The position numbers and the translations under genes are program-made. The notes under the pieces are model-generated. The model saw only the letters and a program-made list of their open reading frames with translations, did not search any database and was not told the DNA's origin. This document shows, piece after piece, positions 7,976 through 15,953 of a DNA stretch of 28,838 bases. Position 1 is the stretch's first letter, and each line of letters opens with the position of its first letter. This DNA comes from Bacilli bacterium (GTDB taxonomy: Bacteria; Bacillota_I; Bacilli_A; RFN20; CAG-288): NCBI GenBank assembly GCA_022774485.1, contig JALFLX010000031.1, positions 1 to 28,838 of the forward strand, written 5' to 3'.

Positions 7976-10321
7976 ATGAAAAGTGAATTTACGATTGTCC
8001 AATTGAGCAACAAGTTACCGCTTTCATTTTCGGTGTGCCATTTCGATGAAATCTTCCCGGATGCAAGCCCTACAATCCGCTTGATTCTCGTGATGGAGGG
8101 AACGTGTGATATCACTGTCGGAACGGAAATTTATCACGCTAAAAAAGATGACATGATCATCATCAATCCCTTCTCTATCTGCTCTTTTCACTCGGAAGCT
8201 ACCTGTTCGATGTTAGTGTGCAATATCAACCAGTACGGCTTTGAATTAGAAGAGGAAGAAGCAATCTCACTTCAATTCCATCTAAACACCATCACAAATC
8301 CGGTCAATTCTCGTTATGAGTCCTTGCGTTATCTCATCTATTCCATCATCAAGTTCAACACGATGGATAACATCAACTCTCTTTACACGAATAGAGCGAT
8401 TATTTTCTCTCTTTTTGCACAGCTTATGAACGACTTCAGAATCGAGAACAAGAAGGAAGAATATTCTGCTTCTTCTTTGAAAATCAACGCGAAAATGTTG
8501 AATTATCTTCATGCGAATTACCAGAAGAATATCACCTTAAAACAGCTTGCGGATATGTATCACTACAACCTTTCTTATCTTTCAAGACTCTTTAAGAAAT
8601 GTCAGGGGAAGACCTTCAATGATTATTATGACCAGTTGCGAGTCAATAATTCTATGAACTCTTTGATCAGCGGAAATAAGACCATGGAAGAGGTCGCAGT
8701 GGAGAATGGTTTTGAAAATGCTAGAGCTTATGTGAGAGCCTTCCAAAAGTTTTACGGCTGCTATCCTAGCGCTTATCGAAAGACATTCCAAGAGAAAGAA
8801 AAAACAGATTCTCCAAACGATATCGCGTTCCTAAGAAAAGAGGTTCTCAACCAGATTATCAAGTATTACGATGATTACAACACGCAGCATCACGATTCGA
8901 AAGAGATCACAAGAAACAGAGAATATGTTATCGAGGTGGATGCTGAACAAGCTGGTGAGAAACGAAGAAATACTGTTCAGAAATTCTTAAACATAGGCGA
9001 TCTTAAGGTGTTCACAAGACACGGGATCGATGAGCGCATCGAGAAATATCTGAAAGAAAATCATTTCGAATACGGGATTATTTCCGGTGTGTTTGATCGG
9101 CAGTACAAGAGAGAAAACGAAGTGTTAGACCGCCGTGTCTTACTCATCTTAGACAATGTGGTTTCTTCGCTTCTCTCCTACCATATCAAGCCGTTGCTCC
9201 GCTTCGAATACGATGAAAGTATCTTGCCAGAACAGTTTATCCAAGAGGTGAAAAGACTCTTCGATCACTTGAAATTCAAGTTCTCTTCAGATGAAGTGAA
9301 AACGTGGATTGTCTCGTTAAACAGCAAGCGAGATATCCTTTGTCTAACACTGGAAGAGATGAAAACGTTTTCTTATGTATGCGATAAGTTTTTAAATCTA
9401 GTAAAGGAAGAATCCATCAAAGTGATGGCGCCTTCTTTTCCACGAAAGAAATATACAGAGAAAGATCTTCTTACCTTGAAAGAGTTTTATGTGAATTCTT
9501 TACGGAAATTTGATTTTTACTCTCTTCAGTATGATCATTTTCTGAAGAAAAATGAGATTGTTCAAGAGAAAGATGAACTCAAGAAAACGATTCAAAGCCT
9601 CAAGGATCACGGGCTGTATTTCAATAAGCTCGTGGTGGAAAACTGTGTATTTGCACAAGGAAATAACTTATTAAACGACACGCTTTACGCATCGAGTTAT
9701 GAAGTGAGAAATTATCTAAACAACCTCTCTGATCTTTACGCGATCACTTATTTCACTCTTTCCGATCTTTCCAATCCAATTGTCTCTTTGAAGCATCCGT
9801 TCCAGGGCGCTGGCGGTCTTTTCACATTCAACGGTTTGAAGAAAGCAAGCGCGACTGCTCTTTCTTTCATCGGAAAATTAGGTGGAATGACAATAGCTTT
9901 TGCAAAGAACTTCATTGTCACGAAAGAGGGGGATAAAATCATCATTCTCGTCAACAACTACTCTCATTACTCCAAGCTTTTTGCACAAGGAGAGTATTAT
10001 GACATCAGCGAGAAAGAGAGACTTACTTGCTTCCCGACTTCGACCAATTATATTTACACAATCAAGATTACCGGATTAGGGAATAAAGAAGTTGCAAAAG
10101 TCAAAATCAATGAGCTCTCCACGCACTCTGGTTCATCCTACGACTCTTGGATTAACGCAGGTGGTTTTGAGAATATGACAGATCAAGAATATCAGACGAT
10201 TGAGGATTTCTCTTCGGTGATGTTTTCTTTGGAACAAAAGAAAATCATCTCCGGAGAGCTGACCTTCCAATTGAAGGTCGCTCCCCTAGAGATGAGATTG
10301 ATTGAGATTGAGATCGATTAA
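7976..10321 (+). CDS. AraC-family regulator fused to a degraded GH39 (beta-xylosidase-like) domain
   Basis: The start chosen is the ATG at 7976 (781 aa, GAGGTG upstream); a GTG at 7967 is also in frame. Residues 1 to about 110 form a cupin-like sensor typical of AraC regulators. Residues about 168-272 are the two-helix-turn-helix AraC DNA-binding domain, with ITLKQLADMYHYNLSYLSRLFKK and MEEVAVENGFENARAYVRAFQK. The rest resembles GH39: a KPLLRFEY strand (405-412), VKTWIVSLNS (441-450) where active enzymes have W-x-F-E-x-W-N-E-P, VVENCVF (553-559) with E555 at the nucleophile position, and GGLFTFNGLKKASATAL (613-629). The acid/base Glu is absent, so this half probably senses rather than cleaves sugar. 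It is divergent from the importer operon, its likely target, and ends overlapping kdgK by four bases. Confidence 0.88.
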   Translation: MKSEFTIVQLSNKLPLSFSVCHFDEIFPDASPTIRLILVMEGTCDITVGTEIYHAKKDDMIIINPFSICSFHSEATCSMLVCNINQYGFELEEEEAISLQFHLNTITNPVNSRYESLRYLIYSIIKFNTMDNINSLYTNRAIIFSLFAQLMNDFRIENKKEEYSASSLKINAKMLNYLHANYQKNITLKQLADMYHYNLSYLSRLFKKCQGKTFNDYYDQLRVNNSMNSLISGNKTMEEVAVENGFENARAYVRAFQKFYGCYPSAYRKTFQEKEKTDSPNDIAFLRKEVLNQIIKYYDDYNTQHHDSKEITRNREYVIEVDAEQAGEKRRNTVQKFLNIGDLKVFTRHGIDERIEKYLKENHFEYGIISGVFDRQYKRENEVLDRRVLLILDNVVSSLLSYHIKPLLRFEYDESILPEQFIQEVKRLFDHLKFKFSSDEVKTWIVSLNSKRDILCLTLEEMKTFSYVCDKFLNLVKEESIKVMAPSFPRKKYTEKDLLTLKEFYVNSLRKFDFYSLQYDHFLKKNEIVQEKDELKKTIQSLKDHGLYFNKLVVENCVFAQGNNLLNDTLYASSYEVRNYLNNLSDLYAITYFTLSDLSNPIVSLKHPFQGAGGLFTFNGLKKASATALSFIGKLGGMTIAFAKNFIVTKEGDKIIILVNNYSHYSKLFAQGEYYDISEKERLTCFPTSTNYIYTIKITGLGNKEVAKVKINELSTHSGSSYDSWINAGGFENMTDQEYQTIEDFSSVMFSLEQKKIISGELTFQLKVAPLEMRLIEIEID

Positions 10322-11340
10322 CGCTGAACTCTTCCGGAGGCATCACCGTTCATGAGAGTCTCAACTTCCTCTTTGGATTCGAGGTTGAAATCTCCAGGGA
10401 TGGTGTGTTTTAAGGCGCTTGCGCTGACAGCGAATTCAAGAGCGTCTTTCATGGAAGAATAGGTGAGAAGTCCGTGAATCAAACCGCCGGCAAAGGAGTC
10501 GCCGCCACCGACACGGTCGACGATCGGCATGATGTCGTAGTGTTTGGACTCATAGAATTCTTTTCCATCGTAGATGAGAGCTTTCCAACCGTTATGAGAG
10601 GCGGAGAGACTCTCTCTGAGAGTGGAGACAACATATTTGAAACCGAAGGTCTCTTTCATCTGACGGAAGATATTTTCATAACCGCTGCTGTCTGTCTTTC
10701 CGTGAGTGACATCCGCTTCGGGTTTAAAGCCTAAGCAGAGCTCAGCATCTTCTTCATTACCGATGCAGACATCGACATATTTCATCAAGGGTCTCATGAC
10801 AGAGATTGCCTTTTCACTGGTCCAGAGTTTCTTTCTGAAGTTAAGGTCGCAAGAGACTGTGACATTGTGCTTTTTTGCAGCGATCAACGCTTTTTCGGTG
10901 AGTTTTGCCATGGAGTCGGAAAGCGCGGGTGTGATGCCGGAGAAGTGGAACCAATCTTTTCCTTCCATGATGGCATCGAAGTCAAAGTCTTCTTCTTTGG
11001 CTTCGCTGATGGCAGAGTGAGCTCTATCATAGATGACTTTAGAAGGTCTCATGGAGACACCCGACTCTAAGAAGTAGATGCCGACACGGTCGCCACCTCT
11101 AGCGATGAAGTCGGTGTGGACACCATATTTTCTTAAAGCGTTGACAGCGCTCTGACCGATTTCGTGCTTCGGAAGCTTGGTGACGAAGTAGGCCTCGTGA
11201 CCATAGTTTGCTAAACTGACTGCGACATTGGCTTCTCCGCCGCCGTAGCAGACATCAAAGCTTTCAGACTGAACGAATCTCTGATGCTCCGGGCTAGATA
11301 AGCGGAGCATGATTTCTCCCATTGTAACAATTTTGGACAT
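10318..11340 (-). CDS. kdgK: 2-keto-3-deoxygluconate kinase (PfkB family)
   Basis: KdgK phosphorylates 2-keto-3-deoxygluconate to KDPG, the substrate of the aldolase encoded just upstream. The 340-aa product has the PfkB family N-terminal GGGEANVAVSLANYG motif (33-47) and the C-terminal DRVGGGDSFAGG motif (275-286), with catalytic base D281. CDLNFRKKLW (164-173) is the usual D-x-N-x-R strand. The frame is open further upstream, into kdgA, but the ATG at 11340 has GGAGG nearby and lies one base after the kdgA stop, so that start is preferred. Length is normal for KDG kinases. A fructokinase or other ribokinase-like sugar kinase is possible, but the operon partners uxaC and kdgA strongly favour KDG kinase. 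The 3' end overlaps the convergent AraC-GH39 gene. Confidence 0.9.
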   Translation of the reverse strand: MSKIVTMGEIMLRLSSPEHQRFVQSESFDVCYGGGEANVAVSLANYGHEAYFVTKLPKHEIGQSAVNALRKYGVHTDFIARGGDRVGIYFLESGVSMRPSKVIYDRAHSAISEAKEEDFDFDAIMEGKDWFHFSGITPALSDSMAKLTEKALIAAKKHNVTVSCDLNFRKKLWTSEKAISVMRPLMKYVDVCIGNEEDAELCLGFKPEADVTHGKTDSSGYENIFRQMKETFGFKYVVSTLRESLSASHNGWKALIYDGKEFYESKHYDIMPIVDRVGGGDSFAGGLIHGLLTYSSMKDALEFAVSASALKHTIPGDFNLESKEEVETLMNGDASGRVQR

Positions 11341-11341
11341 T

Positions 11342-11953
11342 TTACTTTCCCTCCTTGATTCTGACTGCTTCTCTGCAGGTTGCTTCGATCTGCTCTGGAG
11401 TTCCTTTAGATAACCAGGAACCACCGACCGCTAAGATCTTATCGCAATCTAAGAATTCTTTTAAGTTGCTGTTATCGACTCCGCCAGTCGGCATGAATTT
11501 AACGCCGGCGAAGACTGCGCCTAAGTTCTTGATGGCTTTCAGTCCACCGAAGACGCCAGCGGGGAAGAACTTCAAGGTGTGATAGCCTAAGTCAAGGCAA
11601 CGCATGATCTCAGTCGGGGTGATGACACCGGGGAGATAAGGAACATTCTTCTCTTTGCAGACTTCGTGAACACTTTCGCTGAAGCCAGGGCTCACGATGA
11701 AGCTGGCACCTGCTTCGATTGCTTCTAAGGCCTGCTCTTTAGTTAAGACTGTGCCAGCGCCGATTGCAGCATCTGGGAAGGTCTTAGCAGCTAAGGCAAT
11801 GCACTCTTTTGCACATGCGGTGCGGAATGTAATCTCAGCGACATTGACGCCACCTTTAATCATCGCGCTTAAGGTGGGGATGGTATCTTCGACTTTGTTT
11901 AAGATGACAACAGGGACTAATCTGACTTGTTCAATGATTTTTAACGCATCCAT
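11342..11953 (-). CDS. kdgA: 2-keto-3-deoxy-6-phosphogluconate aldolase
   Basis: This is a class I aldolase that splits KDPG into pyruvate and glyceraldehyde 3-phosphate, the last step of hexuronate breakdown. The 203-aa length is normal. Visible family motifs are VAEITFRT with general base E40, GAGTVL at 65-70, the VSPGF strand at 87-91, and LKFFPAGVFGG with the Schiff-base lysine K128. The phosphate-binding GGVD motif is at 157-160. The start ATG at 11953 has AAAGGAG about 10 bases upstream. It lies 18 bases after uxaC and one base before kdgK, so the three genes form an operon. Bifunctional KHG/KDPG activity (eda) cannot be excluded. Confidence 0.95.
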   Translation of the reverse strand: MDALKIIEQVRLVPVVILNKVEDTIPTLSAMIKGGVNVAEITFRTACAKECIALAAKTFPDAAIGAGTVLTKEQALEAIEAGASFIVSPGFSESVHEVCKEKNVPYLPGVITPTEIMRCLDLGYHTLKFFPAGVFGGLKAIKNLGAVFAGVKFMPTGGVDNSNLKEFLDCDKILAVGGSWLSKGTPEQIEATCREAVRIKEGK

Positions 11954-11971
11954 GGTATGGAATCTCCTTTT

Positions 11972-13384
11972 TTATCGATTTTCATCGAAATATGATTTGG
12001 CGTTGTTGAAGCAGATGTCTTCAACAACTTTTCCTAAGAATTTCATGTCGTTTGGATATTCTCCGTTTTCGACTAGGCCTCCGATATAGTTGCAGAGGAC
12101 TCTTCTGAAATATTCATGTCTGGTGTAGCTAAGCAAGCTTCTAGAGTCGGTTAACATGCCGACAAATCTAGAGAGCAATCCAAGGTTGGAAAGTGTGGTG
12201 AGTTGTTTTTGCATGCCATCTTTCTGATCTAAGAACCACCATCCACTTCCTAACTGAATTTTTCCGGGTCTTCCGCCTTGGAAGCAGTAGGCTAAGGTGG
12301 TGAGAATCTCATAATCTCCAGGATCTAAAGAGTAGAGAATTGTCTTCGGTAAGAGTTTTTCTCTCTCCATGCTGTCGAGAAGTTTTGAGAGAGAATGTGC
12401 GATCGGTAAGTCTGACATGGAATCGTAGCCGGTGTCAGGACCGAGATTTCTCATCGCAATGCTGTTGTTGTTTCTCATCGCTTTGATGTGATATTGGAGA
12501 ACCCAACCTCTCTTGGCGTATTCTTTTCCGAAGAAGGTGAGAAGATAACTTCGATATGCTCTTTCTTCTTGGTGAGTGAGTGTTTCTTTTCTTAAGGCTT
12601 TCTGGAAGATTTGATCCACTTCTTCAAAGGTTGTCTCTTCATAAGGGACTTCATCATCGAGTCCGTGATCTGCGATTCTGCAACCATTATTTTGGAAGTA
12701 TTCGATTCTTTCTTTTAGTCCATCGAGAAGCTCTGTTAAGTCTTTGACAGGATGGTTGAGGACTTTTTCAAGAGAAGCGATGTAATCCGTGAAGGAAGAA
12801 AGGTGAATATTGACAACTTTATCCGGACGGAAGGCAGGATAGACCTTGAACTTCATGGTCTTATCCTCTCTCATGAGCTTGTGATATCTAAGATCATCAA
12901 TCGGGTCATCGGTGGTGCAGAGGGTATCGACATGACTGCTTTCAATGATTTTTCTCGCGCTGAGTGTCTTCAGCTTCTCGTTCATCAAATCATAGATTCG
13001 ATCAGCGTTATCGCCAGATAATGTCTCATCGATTCCGAAATATCTTTTCATCTCTAAATGAGTCCAATGATACAAGGGATTTCCGAGGGTATAAGGAATG
13101 GTCTTTGCCCACTCTCTGAATTTTTCTCTTTTAGACGCATCTCCGGTGATGAATTTCTCATCGACTCCGTTTCCGCGGAGCGCCCTCCACTTATAGTGGT
13201 CGCCTGCTTTTCCATCGACAAGCCAAAGATCGGTGATTGATTCAAAGATACGATCCTCATAGATGTCTTTTGGAGAAAGGTGGCAGTGGTAGTCATAGAT
13301 CGGCATATTTTCTGCGTGCTGGTGGTAGAGCTCTTTTGCGGTATCACTTTGGAGCAGGAAATCCTCATTTAGGAATGTTTTCAT
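11972..13384 (-). CDS. uxaC: Uronate isomerase
   Basis: UxaC interconverts D-glucuronate with D-fructuronate and D-galacturonate with D-tagaturonate. The product is about 470 aa, the normal length. It starts with the family pattern MKTFLNEDFLL and has the metal-site motif YDYHCHLSPKDIYEDR (H33, H35). Other typical segments are FKVYPAFRPDK, GWVLQYHIKAMRNNNS and the C-terminal DSRSLLSYTRHEYFRRVLC. An ATG three codons upstream (13393) has its AGGA only one base away, so the ATG at 13384, about 10 bases from AGGA, is preferred. It is the first gene of the uxaC-kdgA-kdgK operon. The reductases and dehydratase that normally act between UxaC and KdgK are not in this window. Confidence 0.96.
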   Translation of the reverse strand: MKTFLNEDFLLQSDTAKELYHQHAENMPIYDYHCHLSPKDIYEDRIFESITDLWLVDGKAGDHYKWRALRGNGVDEKFITGDASKREKFREWAKTIPYTLGNPLYHWTHLEMKRYFGIDETLSGDNADRIYDLMNEKLKTLSARKIIESSHVDTLCTTDDPIDDLRYHKLMREDKTMKFKVYPAFRPDKVVNIHLSSFTDYIASLEKVLNHPVKDLTELLDGLKERIEYFQNNGCRIADHGLDDEVPYEETTFEEVDQIFQKALRKETLTHQEERAYRSYLLTFFGKEYAKRGWVLQYHIKAMRNNNSIAMRNLGPDTGYDSMSDLPIAHSLSKLLDSMEREKLLPKTILYSLDPGDYEILTTLAYCFQGGRPGKIQLGSGWWFLDQKDGMQKQLTTLSNLGLLSRFVGMLTDSRSLLSYTRHEYFRRVLCNYIGGLVENGEYPNDMKFLGKVVEDICFNNAKSYFDENR

Positions 13385-13422
13385 ACATTTCATTTCCTTT
13401 CGTGACTATCTTAGCAAAAAAG

Positions 13423-13444
13423 AATTTGCATTGTATAGCAAATT
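13423..13444 (-). promoter_or_regulatory. Candidate promoter -10 and operator of the uxaC operon
   Basis: Perfect 7-base inverted repeat AATTTGC / GCAAATT with an 8-base centre. On the minus strand the centre reads TATACAAT, a plausible -10 element 46 bases before the uxaC ATG. A repressor bound here would cover the -10. No strong -35 is visible. The cognate regulator is unknown; a GntR or LacI family uronate regulator would be typical. Confidence 0.45.
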
Positions 13445-13693
13445 TCATTGCAATATTAACTTTATTACATCATCGTAGAGTTATCTTTGTATCATAGTCT
13501 CTCATTTTTTGTCTTTTCTTCCTATTGGAGAGAGGAAAAAGAGGAAAAGAAACTGCTGTTTCAAGACTGTTTTTGTCAAAGGATAGAAGAGAATCTTAAA
13601 AAAGAAGACAAAATCGAAAAACAAGAAATAGAAAGATCCTTGTTTCTCTTAAAGAAACAAAGTAGGATTTGCAATGTTTAAAAACGACTGAGT
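13445..13693. other. Intergenic region between uxaC and the alcohol dehydrogenase gene
   Basis: No convincing gene. A 64-codon frame on the plus strand has a TTG start and no ribosome binding site, and I reject it. The stretch contains a purine-rich run near 13526-13555 and a small inverted repeat TTGTTTC / GAAACAA (13640-13646 and 13654-13660). The promoter of the dehydrogenase should lie here, but no clear -35/-10 pair was found. Confidence 0.5.
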
Positions 13694-13756
13694 TTATAAA
13701 CCATCCGCACGGTTGAAAACGTGGGTTTTCTCGTCCGCATGGTTTATAATTTTTTT
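13694..13756 (+). terminator. Large stem-loop with T-run directly before the alcohol dehydrogenase gene
   Basis: The outer arms TTATAAACCAT (13694-13704) and ATGGTTTATAA (13739-13749) are perfectly complementary. The inner arms GAAAAC (13715-13720) and GTTTTC (13725-13730) close a four-base loop, with partial pairing between them. Seven T residues follow (13750-13756), then at once the GGAGGT ribosome binding site of the dehydrogenase. The form is that of an intrinsic terminator, but its position in the leader suggests an attenuator or a regulated hairpin. The two flanks also form a direct repeat, CCGCAYGGTT. Confidence 0.6.
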
Positions 13757-13767
13757 GGAGGTGGTTT

Positions 13768-14937
13768 ATGCTAGGAAAATTCACTTATGAGAATCCGACT
13801 AAGCTGTATTTTGGAGAAGGGGTATTAGATTCTTTACCAGAGGAGTTAAGGAAGGTTGGTAAGACAATTCTTCTCATCTATGGTGGTGGTTCTATCAAGA
13901 AAAATGGTATCTACGATAAAATCATCGGTATTTTGCATGATTTTGAGAAGGAAGTTATCGAGATTTCTGGGGTGATGCCAAATCCGACATATGAAAAAGT
14001 CGAAGAGGGGTTATCAATCGCAAGAAGACAAAAAGTGGATTTTATCCTTGCTGTTGGCGGTGGCTCTGTCATCGACTATGCCAAAGCGATTGCGATATCG
14101 ATTCACTATGATGGTAATCCTTGGAAGGATTACTTTGTCGAGTTAAAAGATCCTACTTGTGAAGTGGTGAAGCTCGGTGCGGTTTTGACGATGGTTGGAA
14201 CTGGTTCTGAGATGAACACGGGTTCTGTTATCACGAACACTAAAGAGAAGCTGAAGCTCGGACACGCGTTTTCGAATCCTGATGTTTTCCCTCGTTTTGC
14301 GTTCTTGGATCCTACGTTCACTTATTCGCTCCCACATTATCAGATGGTCGCCGGTATCTTCGATATTTTCAGCCATATCTGCGAACAGTATTTCTCTGGA
14401 GAGGATGACAATACCAGCGATTATCTCGCAGAGGGTTTGATGAGATCTTTATTGGTCTCTTCAAGAATTGCGAACAAGAACCCGCTTGATTATGAGGCGA
14501 GAAGTAACATCATGTGGACAGCGACTTGGGCGTTGAATACTTTGATTGCAAAAGGCAAGAGTGAGGACTGGATGGTTCATTCTTTGGGTCAGTCTATCGG
14601 AGCTCTCACGAATGCGACTCATGGAATGACACTCGCTTGTGTCTCTCTTCCTTATTATCGATATATTCTGAATTTTGGATTAAAGAAATTCGTTCGTTTT
14701 GCTGAAAATGTCTTTGGAGTATCCCCGGATGGCCTCAGCGATCTTGAGATTGCAAAGAAAGGACTTCAGGAGATGGAAACTTGGATGAGAGAACTCGGAC
14801 TTGTCTTAAGGGCAAGAGACTTGGGAATGACTCTTGAGATGATTCCTGATCTTGTCAAAGGCACTGTGGTGATGACCACTGGATACAAGACATTGAGTGA
14901 AGAGGAGATAATTAAGATTTATCGAGAATCTTATTGA
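13768..14937 (+). CDS. Iron-containing alcohol dehydrogenase (butanol dehydrogenase/YqhD-like)
   Basis: This 389-aa enzyme reduces aldehydes to alcohols, or the reverse, with NAD(P)H in the cytoplasm. It belongs to the iron-type (group III) alcohol dehydrogenases. It has the YqhD/BdhA-like start KFTYENPTKLYFGEG, a nucleotide-binding turn YGGGSIKKNG at 38-47, AVGGGSVIDYAKAIA at 95-109, and the metal ligands D199, H203 (FDIFSHICEQ), H271 (HSLGQ) and H285 (THGMTLA). The ribosome binding site GGAGGT sits 5 bases before the ATG, right after the large stem-loop. Possible roles are fermentation (NADH disposal) or detoxification of reactive aldehydes. Substrate and cofactor cannot be read with certainty, although the YqhD-like features hint at NADPH. 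Confidence 0.93.
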   Translation: MLGKFTYENPTKLYFGEGVLDSLPEELRKVGKTILLIYGGGSIKKNGIYDKIIGILHDFEKEVIEISGVMPNPTYEKVEEGLSIARRQKVDFILAVGGGSVIDYAKAIAISIHYDGNPWKDYFVELKDPTCEVVKLGAVLTMVGTGSEMNTGSVITNTKEKLKLGHAFSNPDVFPRFAFLDPTFTYSLPHYQMVAGIFDIFSHICEQYFSGEDDNTSDYLAEGLMRSLLVSSRIANKNPLDYEARSNIMWTATWALNTLIAKGKSEDWMVHSLGQSIGALTNATHGMTLACVSLPYYRYILNFGLKKFVRFAENVFGVSPDGLSDLEIAKKGLQEMETWMRELGLVLRARDLGMTLEMIPDLVKGTVVMTTGYKTLSEEEIIKIYRESY

Positions 14938-14940
14938 GTG

Positions 14941-14967
14941 AAGCGTTAAGCATATCGCTTTTCTTTT
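14941..14967 (+). terminator. Weak candidate terminator after the alcohol dehydrogenase gene
   Basis: Short stem AAGCG / CGCTT (14941-14945 and 14956-14960) followed by TTCTTTTT, four bases after the stop codon. The stem has only five pairs, so termination is uncertain. Confidence 0.4.
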
Positions 14968-15020
14968 TGCTTTTTGGAAGTTAAAATATAGGTGACGTTA
15001 TCAAAAGGAGAAACAAAATT

Positions 15021-15506
15021 ATGGAAAAAAGATTACAAGAATTATTAGAAGATCAGGTCAACAAAGAGCTCTGGAGCGCATATCTTTATTTAGATATCGC
15101 TGAGTTCTATCGCGCCAAAGGCTTTGATGGACTTCACTCTTGGTTTGAGCATCAGGCTCAGGAAGAGATTGAGCACGCGGAGAAGTTCATGGAATTCTTA
15201 CACGATAGCGATGTTCCTTTCCGTCTCAAACCTATCGATGCCCCCGTGGAGAAGTTCGATGATTTAAAGGCTCCTCTTCTCTTCCAATTGAAACATGAGA
15301 AGCTTGTCACCAGTTTAATCATGAACATCTATGAAGAGGCTTTAAAAGAACATGATCACATGGTTACCCGTTTCTTAGATTGGTTCATTGATGAACAGTT
15401 TGAAGAGGAAAAACACAGCAAAGAGCTTATCGATAGATACGAGCTTCTCTGTGATTCTGGCTTAGGTCTTGCAAAGTTCGATAAAGAACTAAAAGAGAGA
15501 AAGTAA
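15021..15506 (+). CDS. ftn: Ferritin (non-haem iron storage protein)
   Basis: This 161-aa four-helix protein of the bacterial FtnA type should assemble into a 24-subunit shell that oxidises and stores iron. The ferroxidase ligands line up with E. coli FtnA: E17, E49 and H52 (QEEIEHAEKF), E93, Q126 and E129 (DEQFEEEKH). A Met-type haem ligand as in bacterioferritin is not obvious. The ribosome binding site AAAGGAG lies 9 bases before the ATG. It is a single-gene unit: a weak terminator lies before it and a strong one after it. The iron-type dehydrogenase upstream may be functionally linked through iron supply, but that is speculation. Confidence 0.96.
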   Translation: MEKRLQELLEDQVNKELWSAYLYLDIAEFYRAKGFDGLHSWFEHQAQEEIEHAEKFMEFLHDSDVPFRLKPIDAPVEKFDDLKAPLLFQLKHEKLVTSLIMNIYEEALKEHDHMVTRFLDWFIDEQFEEEKHSKELIDRYELLCDSGLGLAKFDKELKERK

Positions 15507-15538
15507 GAAATAAGCACTCCAACAAGTAGCCTTTAAAG

Positions 15539-15580
15539 AAACCTCATCCAAGAGTTGACTGCTCAGGGATGAGGTTTTTT
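15539..15580 (+). terminator. Intrinsic terminator of the ferritin gene
   Basis: Perfect 11-base stem AAACCTCATCC / GGATGAGGTTT (15539-15549 and 15567-15577) followed by TTT, a run of six T in all, 33 bases after the ferritin stop. Confidence 0.9.
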
Positions 15581-15953
15581 GATGAACTTTTTCAATTCTT
15601 GGATTGCTTGTAATGGATGGAGAAGTCCTGTCATTTCTTTTTCTGATTGAAAATGATTTCTCTATGTTGCCTCGTTTCTTCTGAAAGAAAGAGTTTGCTC
15701 GTTTTCGATAAAACATCTTTCTTTTTAAACACATGTATAGTATTGTATCTTTTGTAACCGCTATTATTACAAATGCTTTCCTTTCATCTTGTCTCTTTTT
15801 ATGGCTGGTACTACACTTTTTGAGCAAAAAAGATAGGCTTTCCTTCTTTTTTTGCAAATAGATAAAAATGAACCGATGAGAGATATTTCTTTCTCTCTCG
15901 TTAAATTGATGATGCTTGAGAGATCAAGCAAATAGAAAAGAGGTGTCTTAGTT
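15581..15953. other. Intergenic region upstream of the YwaF-like gene
   Basis: No gene supported. A 122-codon minus-strand frame overlaps the ferritin terminator and the ferritin 3' end and is very Lys/Ser-rich, so I treat it as chance. The region is AT-rich. It contains an inverted repeat at 15751-15773 and a small hairpin GCTTGA-GAGA-TCAAGC (15914-15929) shortly before the ribosome binding site of the next gene. Confidence 0.5.
15751..15773. repeat. Inverted repeat TTTGTAA-N9-TTACAAA, possible operator
   Basis: Seven-base perfect arms around a nine-base centre, about 180 bases upstream of the next gene. The spacing suits a dimeric repressor. No regulator can be assigned from the sequence. 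Confidence 0.3.

Noticed and set aside
11341..11424. Upstream extension of kdgK into kdgA (28 residues)
   Set aside because: The ATG at 11340 has a GGAGG site and the normal PfkB N-terminus; the extension is only the out-of-frame reading of kdgA.
13487..13681. 64-codon plus-strand frame as a possible leader peptide for the dehydrogenase stem-loop
   Set aside because: It needs a TTG start, has no ribosome binding site and lacks a run of a single regulatory amino acid.
15489..15857. 122-codon minus-strand reading frame
   Set aside because: It overlaps the ferritin 3' end and crosses the ferritin terminator, has a Lys/Ser-rich random composition and shows no family features.
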